From positions 62,001-126,000 of the forward strand of contig CAJQMR010000001.1 in NCBI GenBank assembly GCA_905479495.1: a DNA stretch of 64,000 bases. The letters are read 5' to 3'. This document shows, one piece after another, positions 17,351-28,082 of this stretch. Source of the DNA: an uncultured Anaerolineae bacterium (lineage in GTDB: Bacteria > Chloroflexota > Anaerolineae > Promineifilales > Promineifilaceae). Numbering within the stretch: the stretch's first letter is position 1; each line of letters starts with the position of its first letter. The translations under genes and the position numbers were made by a program. Under the pieces are notes generated by a model. It was not told the DNA's origin. It saw only the letters and a list, made by a program, of their open reading frames with translations, and made no database searches.

Positions 17351-20300
17351 GATGCTCCATTTTCTTGCTGGCTTGGGCTGAGCGGGTCAACGTCAGCCTG
17401 TTCTTTTCCATTTTGGCCATTTCCTAACTTAATGAAGGAACGACGACCCAAGGTACGGCCGATTTCGGTAACGGCCGTTTGCATAATTGTATCGATATCA
17501 GTTGAGTTGCGGACCTTTGTGGCGATCTCACGCAGTAAATGCTCCCGACGGGCACGCGCCTGCTCTTGGCGGAACAGAATGGTCGTTTGCATCACAACCG
17601 CCGCCTGACCAACCAAACTGTTAGCTTGCCGCATCTGCACCTCTGTCATATTCATCGGCACTGAAGATTGGCCGGAAACCATGCCCAACCATTGTGAACC
17701 CACAACAATGGGGACCATGACAAAACTAATCATGCCGTAACCTTCCAATATCTGCCGTGTCTGCTCATCGACTCGTGAATCGGTACGTATATCATTAATC
17801 ACTAACGATTGGTCTGGATTCACCCCAGACAAGAAAGGTACGCGGGCAACTTCAAAGCGAGTGCCTACCTGTACGCTAGCCGGCACGCCTTCATTGACCC
17901 AGGTCGCCACAACCGTGACGTCGCGAGGAACACGATCTTCAACCGGGTGATCAAACATGAAGAGGCTGGCTCGGTCGAGTCGGCGCAGTTCTGTAGATTG
18001 AATCAGTGATTGCAGAATGTCCTCTTCTGTAGAGGCCAGGACAATACGCTCACTACCTGTGTAAAGCGCTTCCGTTTGGGCCAGTGCTTCCTGCGTTTGT
18101 TCATACAGGCGAATCGACTGGATAGTAATGGCCGCCTGGCGGCTCAGTACATTTAGTCGCCGCAGCTGCTCTTCAGTAAAGCTCATCGGCTTGGGGTAGT
18201 AACCATTGATAAAACCGAGTCGTCTGGAACCGACAATTAAAGGTGCAGAGACAATAGCATGAGTGTTAAAGTATTCTACAAAACCAACTCGGCCCTCTTC
18301 ACTGATCCGCTTATCATTAGCAACATCTTCATGAACCTGCAATTCATCTTGGTCTAGCAGATCTAAAAACCCAGGGAATGCATCTACCTTGAATCGAGTC
18401 GGCCTATCCTCGACATTGGTGACGCCCCATTCAGCCAATACATGGACTTCTTCTGGTAAATCATCCTTGTCCCAGACGCGGTCAAAGAAGCTGATCGTTA
18501 CATTGTGGGTACCCTGACCCAAAATAGTGTGTTGGCGCAAAGCGATGAGCACTTCATCAAACGTTTGTGCCGTGTTAAGATCCGCACTGGCCTGGTAGAG
18601 TGCGGCCGTTTCTGACAGCGCCTCTTCCGTCTGGTTGAATAACAACCGATTGTAAACGACTGAAGAAGCCTGCTGGGCAATAGCCCCATAAAGCCGTTCA
18701 TCGGTATTGGTAAAGGTTTGCACCTTGTTCCAATGAATGATGATCTGCCCTAAGCGCAGGTTCCCTACATTCAAATACATAATAGCCAACGCTTCAAGCC
18801 CCTGTTGGGCAAAGATCTCTTTATCCTCTGGGCTTAACCGGGCATCTTCACTCACGTTGCCCACAAACACAGTATTTTGCCCGCTGGCGGGCCATAAGTA
18901 GCGTGTGGGCTGCTCTTGCAAGTAAAGCCGTTCCCCGACTCGTTTCTCATTTCGTGGCGCTGTCGCCGCAACTTGGGCATATTCAGGATTACCGGTTGTA
19001 TTACGATCATACACGAGCAAAACGGCATCGGTGGCACCAACTTGAAAGCCAGCAGCCGCAGCCGAATCCAGTACGGCATCCAGGCTAGTCGCTGTGTTCA
19101 ACTGCGAACTGTAGGAATACAGCATTTCCGTTTCAGCCAGTGTCGCTTGAATTTGCTCAAACAAGCGCGCATTCTGGATAGCTGTAGCAGTTTGATACAC
19201 AATGGTTTCTGCCAATTTCAGGCTATCTTCCGCTACAGGACGCTCATCCAGAATATCCATCCCCAGCGTACCAATAACCTCGTCGTTTACCACCAGCGGA
19301 ATCAAAATTACCGTCTGAATGCCTTGCTCGCGGAAAAGGTCATGTACAGGAGCCGTTCGCGGATTGTTTTGGGCATCTTCCACAACAATCAATTTTCGGG
19401 TCTCAATAACCGTTTGAGTTAGCTCATTCCCCTCAATGGGAATAGTCATGCCAACCGCCGAGGTTGCCCGTGCCGCATCAAAATGTTCAGCAATAACAAG
19501 TAAATTGTTCTGGTCAGGTTGAATAAGGGCCACCCGCACCTGATCCACATTTACGGCCGTTACCATTTCATCCACAACAACTTGCAATGAATGCTGCAAA
19601 TCCAATGACGTGGAAATCTGGGTCACGATGTTATTGATTACCGCCATTTCCTGGCTGCGCTTTTCTGCTGCAGCTCGATCTTTTTCAGATGCTTCTGCCA
19701 AGCGCAAGTTTTCCAAATGGGCACTCAGGCGCTCGCTAACGGCCGTTAGCAGCTCCGACTCATCATCACCATATTGCTGAGGCGCTTCCAAAAGCAGTTT
19801 GCCAATCGGCTCGCCCTGAATTTGCAGCGTTTGGGTGAACTGGTTCGTGCTTTGTTGTGCAGAAACAGGCGAATCAGCAGCCACCTCCGACCCAGATGTC
19901 TTTTGGGTTCGATCATAGCTAAACGTCAACGTGTCTGCTCGTTCTGCCAGATACGTCTCCCAACCGTCACGAGTCAAGCGACGCGACAGATCTTGCAACT
20001 CTTGGACCGCCTGCTCAGATTGTTTTAAGGACCGAGCATTTTGTAAGGAAACAGCTATTTGAGAAGCCAACGTGGTAAAGATGTTGACATCTTCTGCTGT
20101 AAAGCGGTCAACGATATCTGCCTGCACATCTAGCACACCGTGCACTTCATTTGCCACAACCAGCGGCACCGCCATCTCAGCCCGCGTCTCAGGTAGCAGC
20201 ATATGCCGCAAGAAACCAGGCTCTGCGTGCACATCATTAATAACAACACCCTTTTGCGTGCGGGCGGCCCGGGCCACAAGTGATTTTTCCTGACTCAAGG

Positions 20301-22938
20301 CGATTCGACGCCCTTCGGCAACCATTTTTTGCCCAACTTCACCAGCACCATTGGCCAAGATTAATTCCGTCTTGCCCTCATCCAATAAATAGATGTGAGC
20401 ATGATAGAGATTAAACCGTTCCTTGGTAAGCTCAACCACTTGCTGGAGAAGATCATCTGGTTCCAAAATGGTCGCCGTAACTGCACCAACGTTAGCGATG
20501 ATTTGCAATTCAACCGCTCGCTTGGCCAGCGCTTCTTCCGCCTGTTTGCGCTCGGTAATGTCCTGGTTCGCACCAGAGTAGCGCAGAATATTGCCATCTT
20601 CATCACGTTCAAGGGTAATGTTCACCGAGATGTAGCCGACACCGCCATCGGCATACAAAATGCGATGCTCTAATGAGTTACGGTAGTGTCTATCAGTCGA
20701 TTTAAGCGCCCGCTCGATTTCACCACCTACCAGGGACAGATCATCTGGATGGACAAAGTTCTCTGCGTAATAAGCTGAGGAGATTTGATAGCCGCCATGC
20801 GCTTCAGCAGTGGTGTGGAATAGCGCATAGAATTGATCATTGAAGGTAAAGAGATCATTCTCGACATCAAATTCCCAGTAGGCTAGTTTGGCAATACTCA
20901 TCGCCTGAGACAGTTCAGATTCGTTGTTGCGCAGAACCTCTTCAGTATGTTTTTGCTCTGTAATATCGTGGACAAAACCCACAATACCTGTGACGTTACC
21001 AGCCGCATCTTTTAGCGGTGCCTTGACCGTGTTAAGCCAACGATTTTCGCCATCGATTACTGCCGGTTCCTCATCAATAATCTTCAGCTCGCCCCGTTCC
21101 ATAATCTCGCGGTCGTCAGCCCAGAAGCCGCGAATTCCTTTCTCAGGATCGCCCTTGACAATCTCTTCGGGAAAGCCAATGTCCAGGTCATTTTTGCCAA
21201 TGAACTCTTCTGGGTTCAAGTGGAACGAATTAGCATACCCTTGATTCACCAAGAGATAACGGTGGTCCACATCCTTAACGAAAATCCAGTCCGGTGTAGA
21301 GTCGATAATTGTTCGTAGTAAGGTTTCCCGCTGCTCTGTTTGGGCATGTAAGCGAATGCTCTGAACGACAGAGGTCGCCTGGAATACCAGCGTTTCAGCC
21401 AGCCTGATCAGATCTCGTGTTAACGGCTTCCCATCCTGCAAAACACTTATCGTAGCCGAACCAATCAGATCAGGTCCCGTGAACATCGGGATGACATACA
21501 GAGAACGAAAACCACTTTGGAGAATTAAATCTCGAATCTCAGGTGGAAAAGGGGCACTGGCCACATCATCAATTACAAGCGTTTGCCGGGACTCCAATAA
21601 CTGGGCCACCATCGGGTCACCCTCAATGGGCATGACTGTTCCCACAGGATCGGGCATCCCTTCCTGAAGATAGGCCGCTACGACTTCTTGTGCAGTTCTG
21701 TTTGCATTTATAAAATTAATGACGGCCGAACCGGCTTGCGTGGCTACGCCCAATTCTTGCACTAGGAATTGCAAACTAGCTTTTACATCTTGAATTGTGG
21801 CCATTTGGGTGACAAGCTGGTTGATGAGGGCCAGCTCTTTGGCGCGTTCTTCTGATTGGGTGAAGAGGCGCGCGTTTTGCAAAGCAACGGCCATTTGGGC
21901 CGCCAGCGTTGTGAAGGTGCTGATATCTTCTTTGCTGAAATAATTGAGCCGGTCGGACTGAACGTCGAGCACACCCAGTACCTGCTCTCCGGTGTTGAGA
22001 GGGACAGCCATCTCAGCGCGAGTATCGGGCAGCAGCGGGTGGGGCAGGAAGCCTGGCTCGGACTGAACGTCGTTAATAACAACACCCTGGCGCGCGCGGG
22101 CAGCCCGCGCCACTAATGATTGTTCCTGTTGCAGTGGGATCTGCCGACCTTCAGCCACCATCTGCTGGCCGACCGTGCCTGCGCCGCTGGTTAGGACAAG
22201 CGTTTCGGTTTCTTTGTGTAGCAGGTAAATATGGGCATGATACAAGTCAAATCTATTTTTGGTCAGATCAACCACTTCTTGTAAAAGTTTATCGGTGTCC
22301 AGGATAGTAGCAACGGCCGTACTAACTTCAGCCACCGCTTGCATCTCAGCAGCTCGTTTGGTGATAATCGTCTCAAAACGATTACGTTGAATCAAGTTAG
22401 ATACGATACTGGCATAAGCAAACAACAGTTCTGACTGGTAGGGCTTAAGTGGTTGTCCCTTTAATAGATTATCGGCAAAGATCACACCAATTGGGGAATC
22501 TTCAGTCCACATGGCCGCGCCAATATGCCAGCCACGTCCCACGACCTCTTTTTCAAACCACAAATCGACATCTTCATCCACCACCAACCGGGTTCGGTTA
22601 AGAACGAATGTGTCTATCGTCTCTCTCCCGTCAATAACATGTTCCAGCCCCTGCTCATTGCGGATATTACCCTCGGCATCAGTGCCATAAGTACCCAAAA
22701 GCAAATCTTTAGATTCATTCAGCAAATACATACCAACTCGCTCAAAGCCCAGCCGGGTGTGAGCCAGTTCGATAGCAGTGCGATACAGTTCGTCCAGATC
22801 GTTGATGTGAAATAATTCGATATTAATTTCATGCAGAATACGCTGCATGTCCAAATACTCTTGGGCCAACGGCTGCACTTCTGCCTGTGCCATTTGCGTC
22901 TGTTTATTGTTTTGCTTTGATTTTTCTTCTTTTAGCAT
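17347..22938 (-). CDS. Giant soluble GAF/PAS protein without output domain
   Basis: 1863 residues from the ATG complementary to 22936-22938, chosen because GGAGG lies five bases upstream; an upstream ATG at 22968 would add ten residues. Approximate order: GAF (30-185), GAF (197-360), GAF (368-530), PAS (540-662), PAS (670-798), GAF (805-972), GW module (982-1082), four more GAF (1095-1260, 1270-1430, 1442-1610, 1620-1788), and the tail module (1793-1840). No membrane segment, kinase, cyclase or DNA-binding domain is seen. It may be a cytoplasmic integrator or scaffold bound to the kinase with which it is translationally coupled. The alternative, a decayed kinase, is less likely because the frame is intact and the tail is conserved. 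Confidence 0.92.
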   Translation of the reverse strand: MLKEEKSKQNNKQTQMAQAEVQPLAQEYLDMQRILHEINIELFHINDLDELYRTAIELAHTRLGFERVGMYLLNESKDLLLGTYGTDAEGNIRNEQGLEHVIDGRETIDTFVLNRTRLVVDEDVDLWFEKEVVGRGWHIGAAMWTEDSPIGVIFADNLLKGQPLKPYQSELLFAYASIVSNLIQRNRFETIITKRAAEMQAVAEVSTAVATILDTDKLLQEVVDLTKNRFDLYHAHIYLLHKETETLVLTSGAGTVGQQMVAEGRQIPLQQEQSLVARAARARQGVVINDVQSEPGFLPHPLLPDTRAEMAVPLNTGEQVLGVLDVQSDRLNYFSKEDISTFTTLAAQMAVALQNARLFTQSEERAKELALINQLVTQMATIQDVKASLQFLVQELGVATQAGSAVINFINANRTAQEVVAAYLQEGMPDPVGTVMPIEGDPMVAQLLESRQTLVIDDVASAPFPPEIRDLILQSGFRSLYVIPMFTGPDLIGSATISVLQDGKPLTRDLIRLAETLVFQATSVVQSIRLHAQTEQRETLLRTIIDSTPDWIFVKDVDHRYLLVNQGYANSFHLNPEEFIGKNDLDIGFPEEIVKGDPEKGIRGFWADDREIMERGELKIIDEEPAVIDGENRWLNTVKAPLKDAAGNVTGIVGFVHDITEQKHTEEVLRNNESELSQAMSIAKLAYWEFDVENDLFTFNDQFYALFHTTAEAHGGYQISSAYYAENFVHPDDLSLVGGEIERALKSTDRHYRNSLEHRILYADGGVGYISVNITLERDEDGNILRYSGANQDITERKQAEEALAKRAVELQIIANVGAVTATILEPDDLLQQVVELTKERFNLYHAHIYLLDEGKTELILANGAGEVGQKMVAEGRRIALSQEKSLVARAARTQKGVVINDVHAEPGFLRHMLLPETRAEMAVPLVVANEVHGVLDVQADIVDRFTAEDVNIFTTLASQIAVSLQNARSLKQSEQAVQELQDLSRRLTRDGWETYLAERADTLTFSYDRTQKTSGSEVAADSPVSAQQSTNQFTQTLQIQGEPIGKLLLEAPQQYGDDESELLTAVSERLSAHLENLRLAEASEKDRAAAEKRSQEMAVINNIVTQISTSLDLQHSLQVVVDEMVTAVNVDQVRVALIQPDQNNLLVIAEHFDAARATSAVGMTIPIEGNELTQTVIETRKLIVVEDAQNNPRTAPVHDLFREQGIQTVILIPLVVNDEVIGTLGMDILDERPVAEDSLKLAETIVYQTATAIQNARLFEQIQATLAETEMLYSYSSQLNTATSLDAVLDSAAAAGFQVGATDAVLLVYDRNTTGNPEYAQVAATAPRNEKRVGERLYLQEQPTRYLWPASGQNTVFVGNVSEDARLSPEDKEIFAQQGLEALAIMYLNVGNLRLGQIIIHWNKVQTFTNTDERLYGAIAQQASSVVYNRLLFNQTEEALSETAALYQASADLNTAQTFDEVLIALRQHTILGQGTHNVTISFFDRVWDKDDLPEEVHVLAEWGVTNVEDRPTRFKVDAFPGFLDLLDQDELQVHEDVANDKRISEEGRVGFVEYFNTHAIVSAPLIVGSRRLGFINGYYPKPMSFTEEQLRRLNVLSRQAAITIQSIRLYEQTQEALAQTEALYTGSERIVLASTEEDILQSLIQSTELRRLDRASLFMFDHPVEDRVPRDVTVVATWVNEGVPASVQVGTRFEVARVPFLSGVNPDQSLVINDIRTDSRVDEQTRQILEGYGMISFVMVPIVVGSQWLGMVSGQSSVPMNMTEVQMRQANSLVGQAAVVMQTTILFRQEQARARREHLLREIATKVRNSTDIDTIMQTAVTEIGRTLGRRSFIKLGNGQNGKEQADVDPLSPSQQENGAS

Positions 22939-22974
22939 GGATGCCTCCACGGCAGACCGTCTTATCATCTTTCT

Positions 22975-25900
22975 TTACTTCTGAGTATCACTTTTTCCAT
23001 TCTGGGTTATTGACAGTTCAACGATAGCTTTCTTCACTTTTAGCGCCTGGCCCAGTTCAGAAACGGCCGTTTGCAGCGCAGATTCCATCGTGACCGTGCT
23101 CTGGATTTTTTGCGTGATTTTGTTTAATAGTTGCTCCCGATCCGCACGAGCCCGTGTCTGATTAAAGAGGCGGCGATTTTCCAGCGCCGTGCCTAACACA
23201 GACGCAATCTGCAGCAAAATTTGCCGATCCCCTTCATCAAACGTCGCGTCAGCTGGGATAACCATATTAAATGTACCTAACGGCCGTCCACCAGCGTAAA
23301 GCGGGGCAACATAAACTTGCAGCGTATCTTCACCATTGGTAAACACATCGGTAACGATCTGCTGTTTCTCTAAAGCCTGAGCCATGGGCGAATTGGCCAA
23401 CGGTATCAGCTCATCCTCTACTACGTCTGTAACCTCACCGACCACACCCACAACACGCGTCATCGTCTCATCTTCTTCGGCAATTAAATGCAGGCTAAGG
23501 CGTTTAGCATCCAAGATCTCAGGCACCTTATTCATTACCGCAGAAGCAATGTCTTCTACCGTTACCATCCGAGAGATTATTTCACTGAGCTCATTGAGCA
23601 AGGCCAAGCGGCGCGCTTGTTCATTTGTCTCGGCCAGGGCTTGTTGCGTTTGGACCGTTAACCGAGCCCGTTCCAGCGCTTCAGAAACCTGATGGGCCAC
23701 TGTTTTAATAAGTGCTTGTTTGCGTTCTGAGATGGCACTACCGTCGGGATTGCGCAAAGCAATTTGGCCAACCATCTCACCACGTACAGCAATTGGAATA
23801 GCCAAAGAGGTATCGGTCATTGCTAGACCCGCTTCAGTTGGGTCCGTCTCTGTCCCTTCAGCCAACGTGGTCCCATTGGCTTTATCCTGAATAGGTTTGG
23901 CTCCCTTATTATTAAAGGCATACCCAAAATTCGGCCGGTCCTGTGCTGTTAGATAATCTTCCCACCCTTCATGCACCATAATGCGCTGGAGGCGGGTAAG
24001 CTCATCCAAAGCCTTTAGCGCCTCATCATGCCGACGGGCATTTTGCAGTGCCACGGCTATTTGCGAAGCAAGCGTTGTGAAAATATTAATATCTTCTGAT
24101 GCGAAACGATTGACGGTATCTGCCTGCACATCCAATACACCCAGCACTTCATTACCAACAACGAGCGGCACAGCCATCTCCGCACGTGTTTCAGGCAGCA
24201 ATGGGTGGGGCAAGAATCCAGGTTCATCCCATACATTATTGATAACAACACCTGCCTGAGTACGGGCAGCACGAGCTACCAACGATTGCTCCTGAGACAG
24301 GGCAATGCGGCGGCCTTCCGCCACCATCTTGGTCCCAACTTCACCAGCACCACTTGTCAAAATCAGGTCCGTCTTATTCTCATTTACCAGATAGAGATGA
24401 GCATGGTAAAGATTAAACCGTTCCTTGGTTAGATCTACTACCTGCTCCATAAGTTCATCTGGCTCCAAAGCAGCACTGGCCACAGCACTAACGCTGGCTA
24501 CTGTTTCTAGCTCAGTCGCTCGTCGGGCAATAGTTGCCTGAGCTTCACGGCGATCTGTAATATCGACCAGAGAAGAAATAATGGCTGGCTCCCCCTGAAA
24601 ATTAATGACTCGTCCAGAAACCAATGTCCACAGCGGCTCACCATCACCCCGCTTCAGGCGCAGGTCAAAATTAGAAACAAACCCTTGCTCACGAAGCCCT
24701 TTCAGGTAGGCTTCCCGATCTGCCGGATCATGGTAAAAATCGGGCGTTACCTGACCCAGTAGTTCTTCACGCGGCACCTGAATCATCTCAGCCAGCGGCT
24801 CGTTAACGTAAGCCACAATACCATCTGATACCCGGGAGATAACCAACGGTACGTTTATCGACTCCAAAACCCCTTGGGTACGTGCAGTTGCCTCTTGCAA
24901 CTCTTCTTCAAATTGCTTGAGGTCAGTGATGTCGTGGACAAAGCCCACGATACCGGTGACCCGTCCAGAGGCATCTTTTAACGGCGCTTTGATGGTATTG
25001 AGCCAGCGTTCTTCACCGTCAACAACAGCTGGTTCAGCGTCGATAACCTTCAGCTCGCCATGTTCCATGATCTCCTGGTCATCAGCCCAAAAACCACGAA
25101 TCCCTTTGGCAGGATCACCTTTAACAATCTCTTCAGGGAAACCGATATCCAGATCGTTTTTGCCGATGAACTCATCTGGCGTGATATGGAAGGAATTGGC
25201 ATAACCTTGATTGACCATCAGGTAGCGATGTTCCACATCCTTAACAAAAATCCAGTCAGGGGTGGAATTGATAATGGTACGCATCAATGATTCGTTTTCT
25301 CGAACTTGAGCTTCAGCTTGTCGGCGTTCATTCAGCAGAGCGGCATTTTGGATAGCAACGGCCAGCTGTCCAGCCAATGCTTCAAAGGCAGAAAGGTTGT
25401 CCTCCGTAAGGGCATTGGGTATATTGCTCTGCAAGTCGAGCACACCGACAACCGTATCGCCCACCACTAGCGGAACCACCATCTCAGAGCGTGTATCCGG
25501 CAGCAAGGGATTTGGTTGGAATGCAGGATTTTCAGCAGTGTCAGCCACAATCACAGCTTGTTTGGTGATAACGGCCGTTCCGTTAAGTGATTTTTCATCA
25601 ATGGGTAATTTGTGGCCAGCTTCCAGCAATTGTGTGCCAGCATGGCCCGTGCTGGCTTCCAGCACCAGCTGTTCACCAGTTTCGTCAACCAGGTAAATTT
25701 GCGTCTGATACAGTTCAAATCGTTCCAACACCAACTGTACCGCTTGTGGAAGAAGCTCGTCGAGGCGGCGCACCTGAGACACTTGCTGCCCAATTTCAGC
25801 TGCCAGGTTTAGATCTCCGGTCCGTGCCGCTACTCGCTGCTCCAACCCTGCAATCAAATTGCGCAGCTGGGTTGTCATGCTGTTAAATGCTTCACCCAGC

Positions 25901-26913
25901 GTACCAATTTCATCCTTTCGGGTAACGGTTACTTGTCGTGACAAATCACCAGCACTAACTTCCTTGGCAATTTCGGCTAATTCACCGATAGGCCGCGTAA
26001 TTCGCAAAGCAACCATAGTACCAATGCTACCTGAAATAAACACAGCAAAAAGCACAGCCACGATGGTGCTTCTTAACGTACTGTTAGCCAGCTCCAGCGC
26101 TTGATCTACTGGTACTTCAGCAACAATATTTAAACCCTGCGGCAGTAAATCAGGACCAAGGCCTAAGGAGATAAACCGCTGCGCCTGCACCACATCCTCA
26201 CCATCCAGGCCAGTGACAAACCCATCTGAAGAAGGCACGGTTGTCTCGGTCCTTTGCAAGACGATAGATCGATTTGGATGGGCCACGACACGACCATCAT
26301 TATCTACAACATAAACAAAACCCTTGATTTCGCTTCTGATATCTTCCATTAACGTCCACATTGGCTGAAAACGGAAGTTAGCAGCCAACACACCGTCAAA
26401 ATCACCGGTTTGCAAATCATAAAAAGGAATGGAAACCGTCATGTACGGTTCGCCGGATTCCTCGTTAATTTGCACGGAACTGTAATAAGTCTCTCCTGAA
26501 CCAAGTGGTATGCTAAAGATAGCGGCTTCCTCGTAGGTTTGAGACTCGCCATCAACACTAAGGCGTACCGGTGACTCAAAAGCAATTGTTTGCCCCTGGC
26601 TATCTATCAAAACAATTTCGGAATAAACGTCCTGACTGTTTGACAAGCTGCGCAATAATGCTTTTTGTTGATCGACTTCCAGATCAGGCAATCCCTGCAC
26701 ATCCAAAAGCAGCTGCAGATCTTCCTCTCGGGCAAAGATGTACGTTTCTACTTCCGTGGCAACACGCCGTACAATTTCCTGCTGTAGAGTAACAGCTTGC
26801 TGACGTTCAATATTGAATGTGCGGCGAAGCGTTTCTGCACCCACCAGAAGCAGAGGAATAACTGCCAGGGCGATAATAAATGTAATTAGTTGAGCGCGAA
26901 GACTTTTACGCAT
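22975..26913 (-). CDS. Membrane receptor: dCache-HAMP-GAF-PAS-PAS-GAF-GW-GAF-tail
   Basis: 1312 residues. One membrane helix at about 8-28, an extracytoplasmic double-Cache sensor (35-275), a second helix (282-303) and HAMP (303-355) make a classical transmembrane receptor. The cytoplasmic part is GAF (368-530), PAS (540-665), PAS (675-790), GAF (797-965), GW module (975-1085), GAF (1098-1250) and the tail (1255-1302). There is no kinase or methyl-accepting signalling domain. The first PAS is almost identical to one in the giant GAF protein encoded next, and the second closely resembles that of the receptor at 28.1 kb. AAGGAAGG precedes the ATG. Confidence 0.93.
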   Translation of the reverse strand: MRKSLRAQLITFIIALAVIPLLLVGAETLRRTFNIERQQAVTLQQEIVRRVATEVETYIFAREEDLQLLLDVQGLPDLEVDQQKALLRSLSNSQDVYSEIVLIDSQGQTIAFESPVRLSVDGESQTYEEAAIFSIPLGSGETYYSSVQINEESGEPYMTVSIPFYDLQTGDFDGVLAANFRFQPMWTLMEDIRSEIKGFVYVVDNDGRVVAHPNRSIVLQRTETTVPSSDGFVTGLDGEDVVQAQRFISLGLGPDLLPQGLNIVAEVPVDQALELANSTLRSTIVAVLFAVFISGSIGTMVALRITRPIGELAEIAKEVSAGDLSRQVTVTRKDEIGTLGEAFNSMTTQLRNLIAGLEQRVAARTGDLNLAAEIGQQVSQVRRLDELLPQAVQLVLERFELYQTQIYLVDETGEQLVLEASTGHAGTQLLEAGHKLPIDEKSLNGTAVITKQAVIVADTAENPAFQPNPLLPDTRSEMVVPLVVGDTVVGVLDLQSNIPNALTEDNLSAFEALAGQLAVAIQNAALLNERRQAEAQVRENESLMRTIINSTPDWIFVKDVEHRYLMVNQGYANSFHITPDEFIGKNDLDIGFPEEIVKGDPAKGIRGFWADDQEIMEHGELKVIDAEPAVVDGEERWLNTIKAPLKDASGRVTGIVGFVHDITDLKQFEEELQEATARTQGVLESINVPLVISRVSDGIVAYVNEPLAEMIQVPREELLGQVTPDFYHDPADREAYLKGLREQGFVSNFDLRLKRGDGEPLWTLVSGRVINFQGEPAIISSLVDITDRREAQATIARRATELETVASVSAVASAALEPDELMEQVVDLTKERFNLYHAHLYLVNENKTDLILTSGAGEVGTKMVAEGRRIALSQEQSLVARAARTQAGVVINNVWDEPGFLPHPLLPETRAEMAVPLVVGNEVLGVLDVQADTVNRFASEDINIFTTLASQIAVALQNARRHDEALKALDELTRLQRIMVHEGWEDYLTAQDRPNFGYAFNNKGAKPIQDKANGTTLAEGTETDPTEAGLAMTDTSLAIPIAVRGEMVGQIALRNPDGSAISERKQALIKTVAHQVSEALERARLTVQTQQALAETNEQARRLALLNELSEIISRMVTVEDIASAVMNKVPEILDAKRLSLHLIAEEDETMTRVVGVVGEVTDVVEDELIPLANSPMAQALEKQQIVTDVFTNGEDTLQVYVAPLYAGGRPLGTFNMVIPADATFDEGDRQILLQIASVLGTALENRRLFNQTRARADREQLLNKITQKIQSTVTMESALQTAVSELGQALKVKKAIVELSITQNGKSDTQK

Positions 26914-26996
26914 AAGCGGCCTTCCTTAACAAAAGCAAGTTTAAGGGTAATGATTTATTCATTCTTCCAGATAAAGTTCTGCATTGATCGTGTAGA

Positions 26997-28016
26997 TTAC
27001 TCACGCACAATCATATTTGCCTGACGCAAAATGTCGTCTGAAATTTCCAGCTCGATAGCGTTGGCGGTTTTAAGATTAATACCTAGAAAAAAATCTGCTG
27101 TTTCCACGGGTAAGTCGCCTACGGCAACGCCCTGGAAGATTTGATGAGCCAGCCGGGCTGACTGCTGCCCAATAGGATAAAAAGCCATACTGTAAGACAT
27201 TAGACCACCTGCTTCGACTGTGGTGTCGCCGGGGGCGGTCAGTGGCAGCTTATGGGCAACGGCCGCTTCGGCAAATTCAGTCATGCGCGAGACCAACAAA
27301 CTGTCAGGTAGTAAGAACATGGCATCAGCATCTTCAGGAATATTTTCTATAACGGCCGTAATCTCATCCTCATTCCGCGCCTCGCTCAAAACCAACTCAA
27401 TGCCCAGCTTGTCGGCCGTATCTTGAATGTCTTCTAAAATTGTGGTGGCGGCGCTGTCGTCTGGGTTATAAGGCAAGTAGATCTTTTGAATGTCCGGCGC
27501 CAGGGTAAGTAACCACTCCAATCGACGTGGTTCGCTCAATCCCCACTGTACGCCAGTGCCATTGGCATCGGGTCTGGCTAGGTTACTCACCAGGCCCGCA
27601 CGGAGCGGATCAACCATAGGAGCAAATATGATTGGTGTTTCCTGGGTCACCTGCATTGCCGCTAACGCACCGGGGGTGCTGAGCGCTAATATCAAATCTA
27701 CATCTTGGTCAACCAATGCTTGAACGGCTGCCTCCAGTTTGGCAACATCACCGACCGGTCCGTCATAGATATAAGTGATATTTTCACCTTCGACATAGCC
27801 TAATTCTGTCAGCCCATCTTTAAAGCCATCAAAAATGGGCTCGTGAACCGATGCTAGATTCACTACGCCAACCGTGATCATTTGGGATTGGTCTGACGAA
27901 CTGCCACAGGCAGTCAAGTTAAAAACCAGGAGAAGCAGCAAGCCAGTTAGCAGCTGTACAAATACGCTTCTTTGATTCTTTAGCATTTGAAGTAGCAATT
28001 TTGGGTGGTTCATCAT
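26997..28016 (-). CDS. ABC-type substrate-binding lipoprotein, PF04392 family (first copy)
   Basis: About 339 residues. The signal peptide ends in a lipobox LTAC (Cys37), so the protein should be lipid-anchored outside the membrane. The mature part is a two-lobe Peripla_BP-like fold of the ABC_sub_bind family, with FDGFKDGLTELGYVEGENI near the start and a DLILALSTPGALA strand. The start is the ATG complementary to 28014-28016, with GGAG upstream. PF04392 proteins usually travel with a permease and an ATPase; none is present here. Its place between two membrane receptors suggests that it presents a ligand to them. The ligand is unknown; some relatives bind aromatic amino acids. Confidence 0.9.
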   Translation of the reverse strand: MMNHPKLLLQMLKNQRSVFVQLLTGLLLLLVFNLTACGSSSDQSQMITVGVVNLASVHEPIFDGFKDGLTELGYVEGENITYIYDGPVGDVAKLEAAVQALVDQDVDLILALSTPGALAAMQVTQETPIIFAPMVDPLRAGLVSNLARPDANGTGVQWGLSEPRRLEWLLTLAPDIQKIYLPYNPDDSAATTILEDIQDTADKLGIELVLSEARNEDEITAVIENIPEDADAMFLLPDSLLVSRMTEFAEAAVAHKLPLTAPGDTTVEAGGLMSYSMAFYPIGQQSARLAHQIFQGVAVGDLPVETADFFLGINLKTANAIELEISDDILRQANMIVRE

Positions 28017-28082
28017 ATCACTCCGATATTTTCTGCCTGTCATAAAATGGTGACATTGCCGCTAAATTTAGCCAGCATCTAC

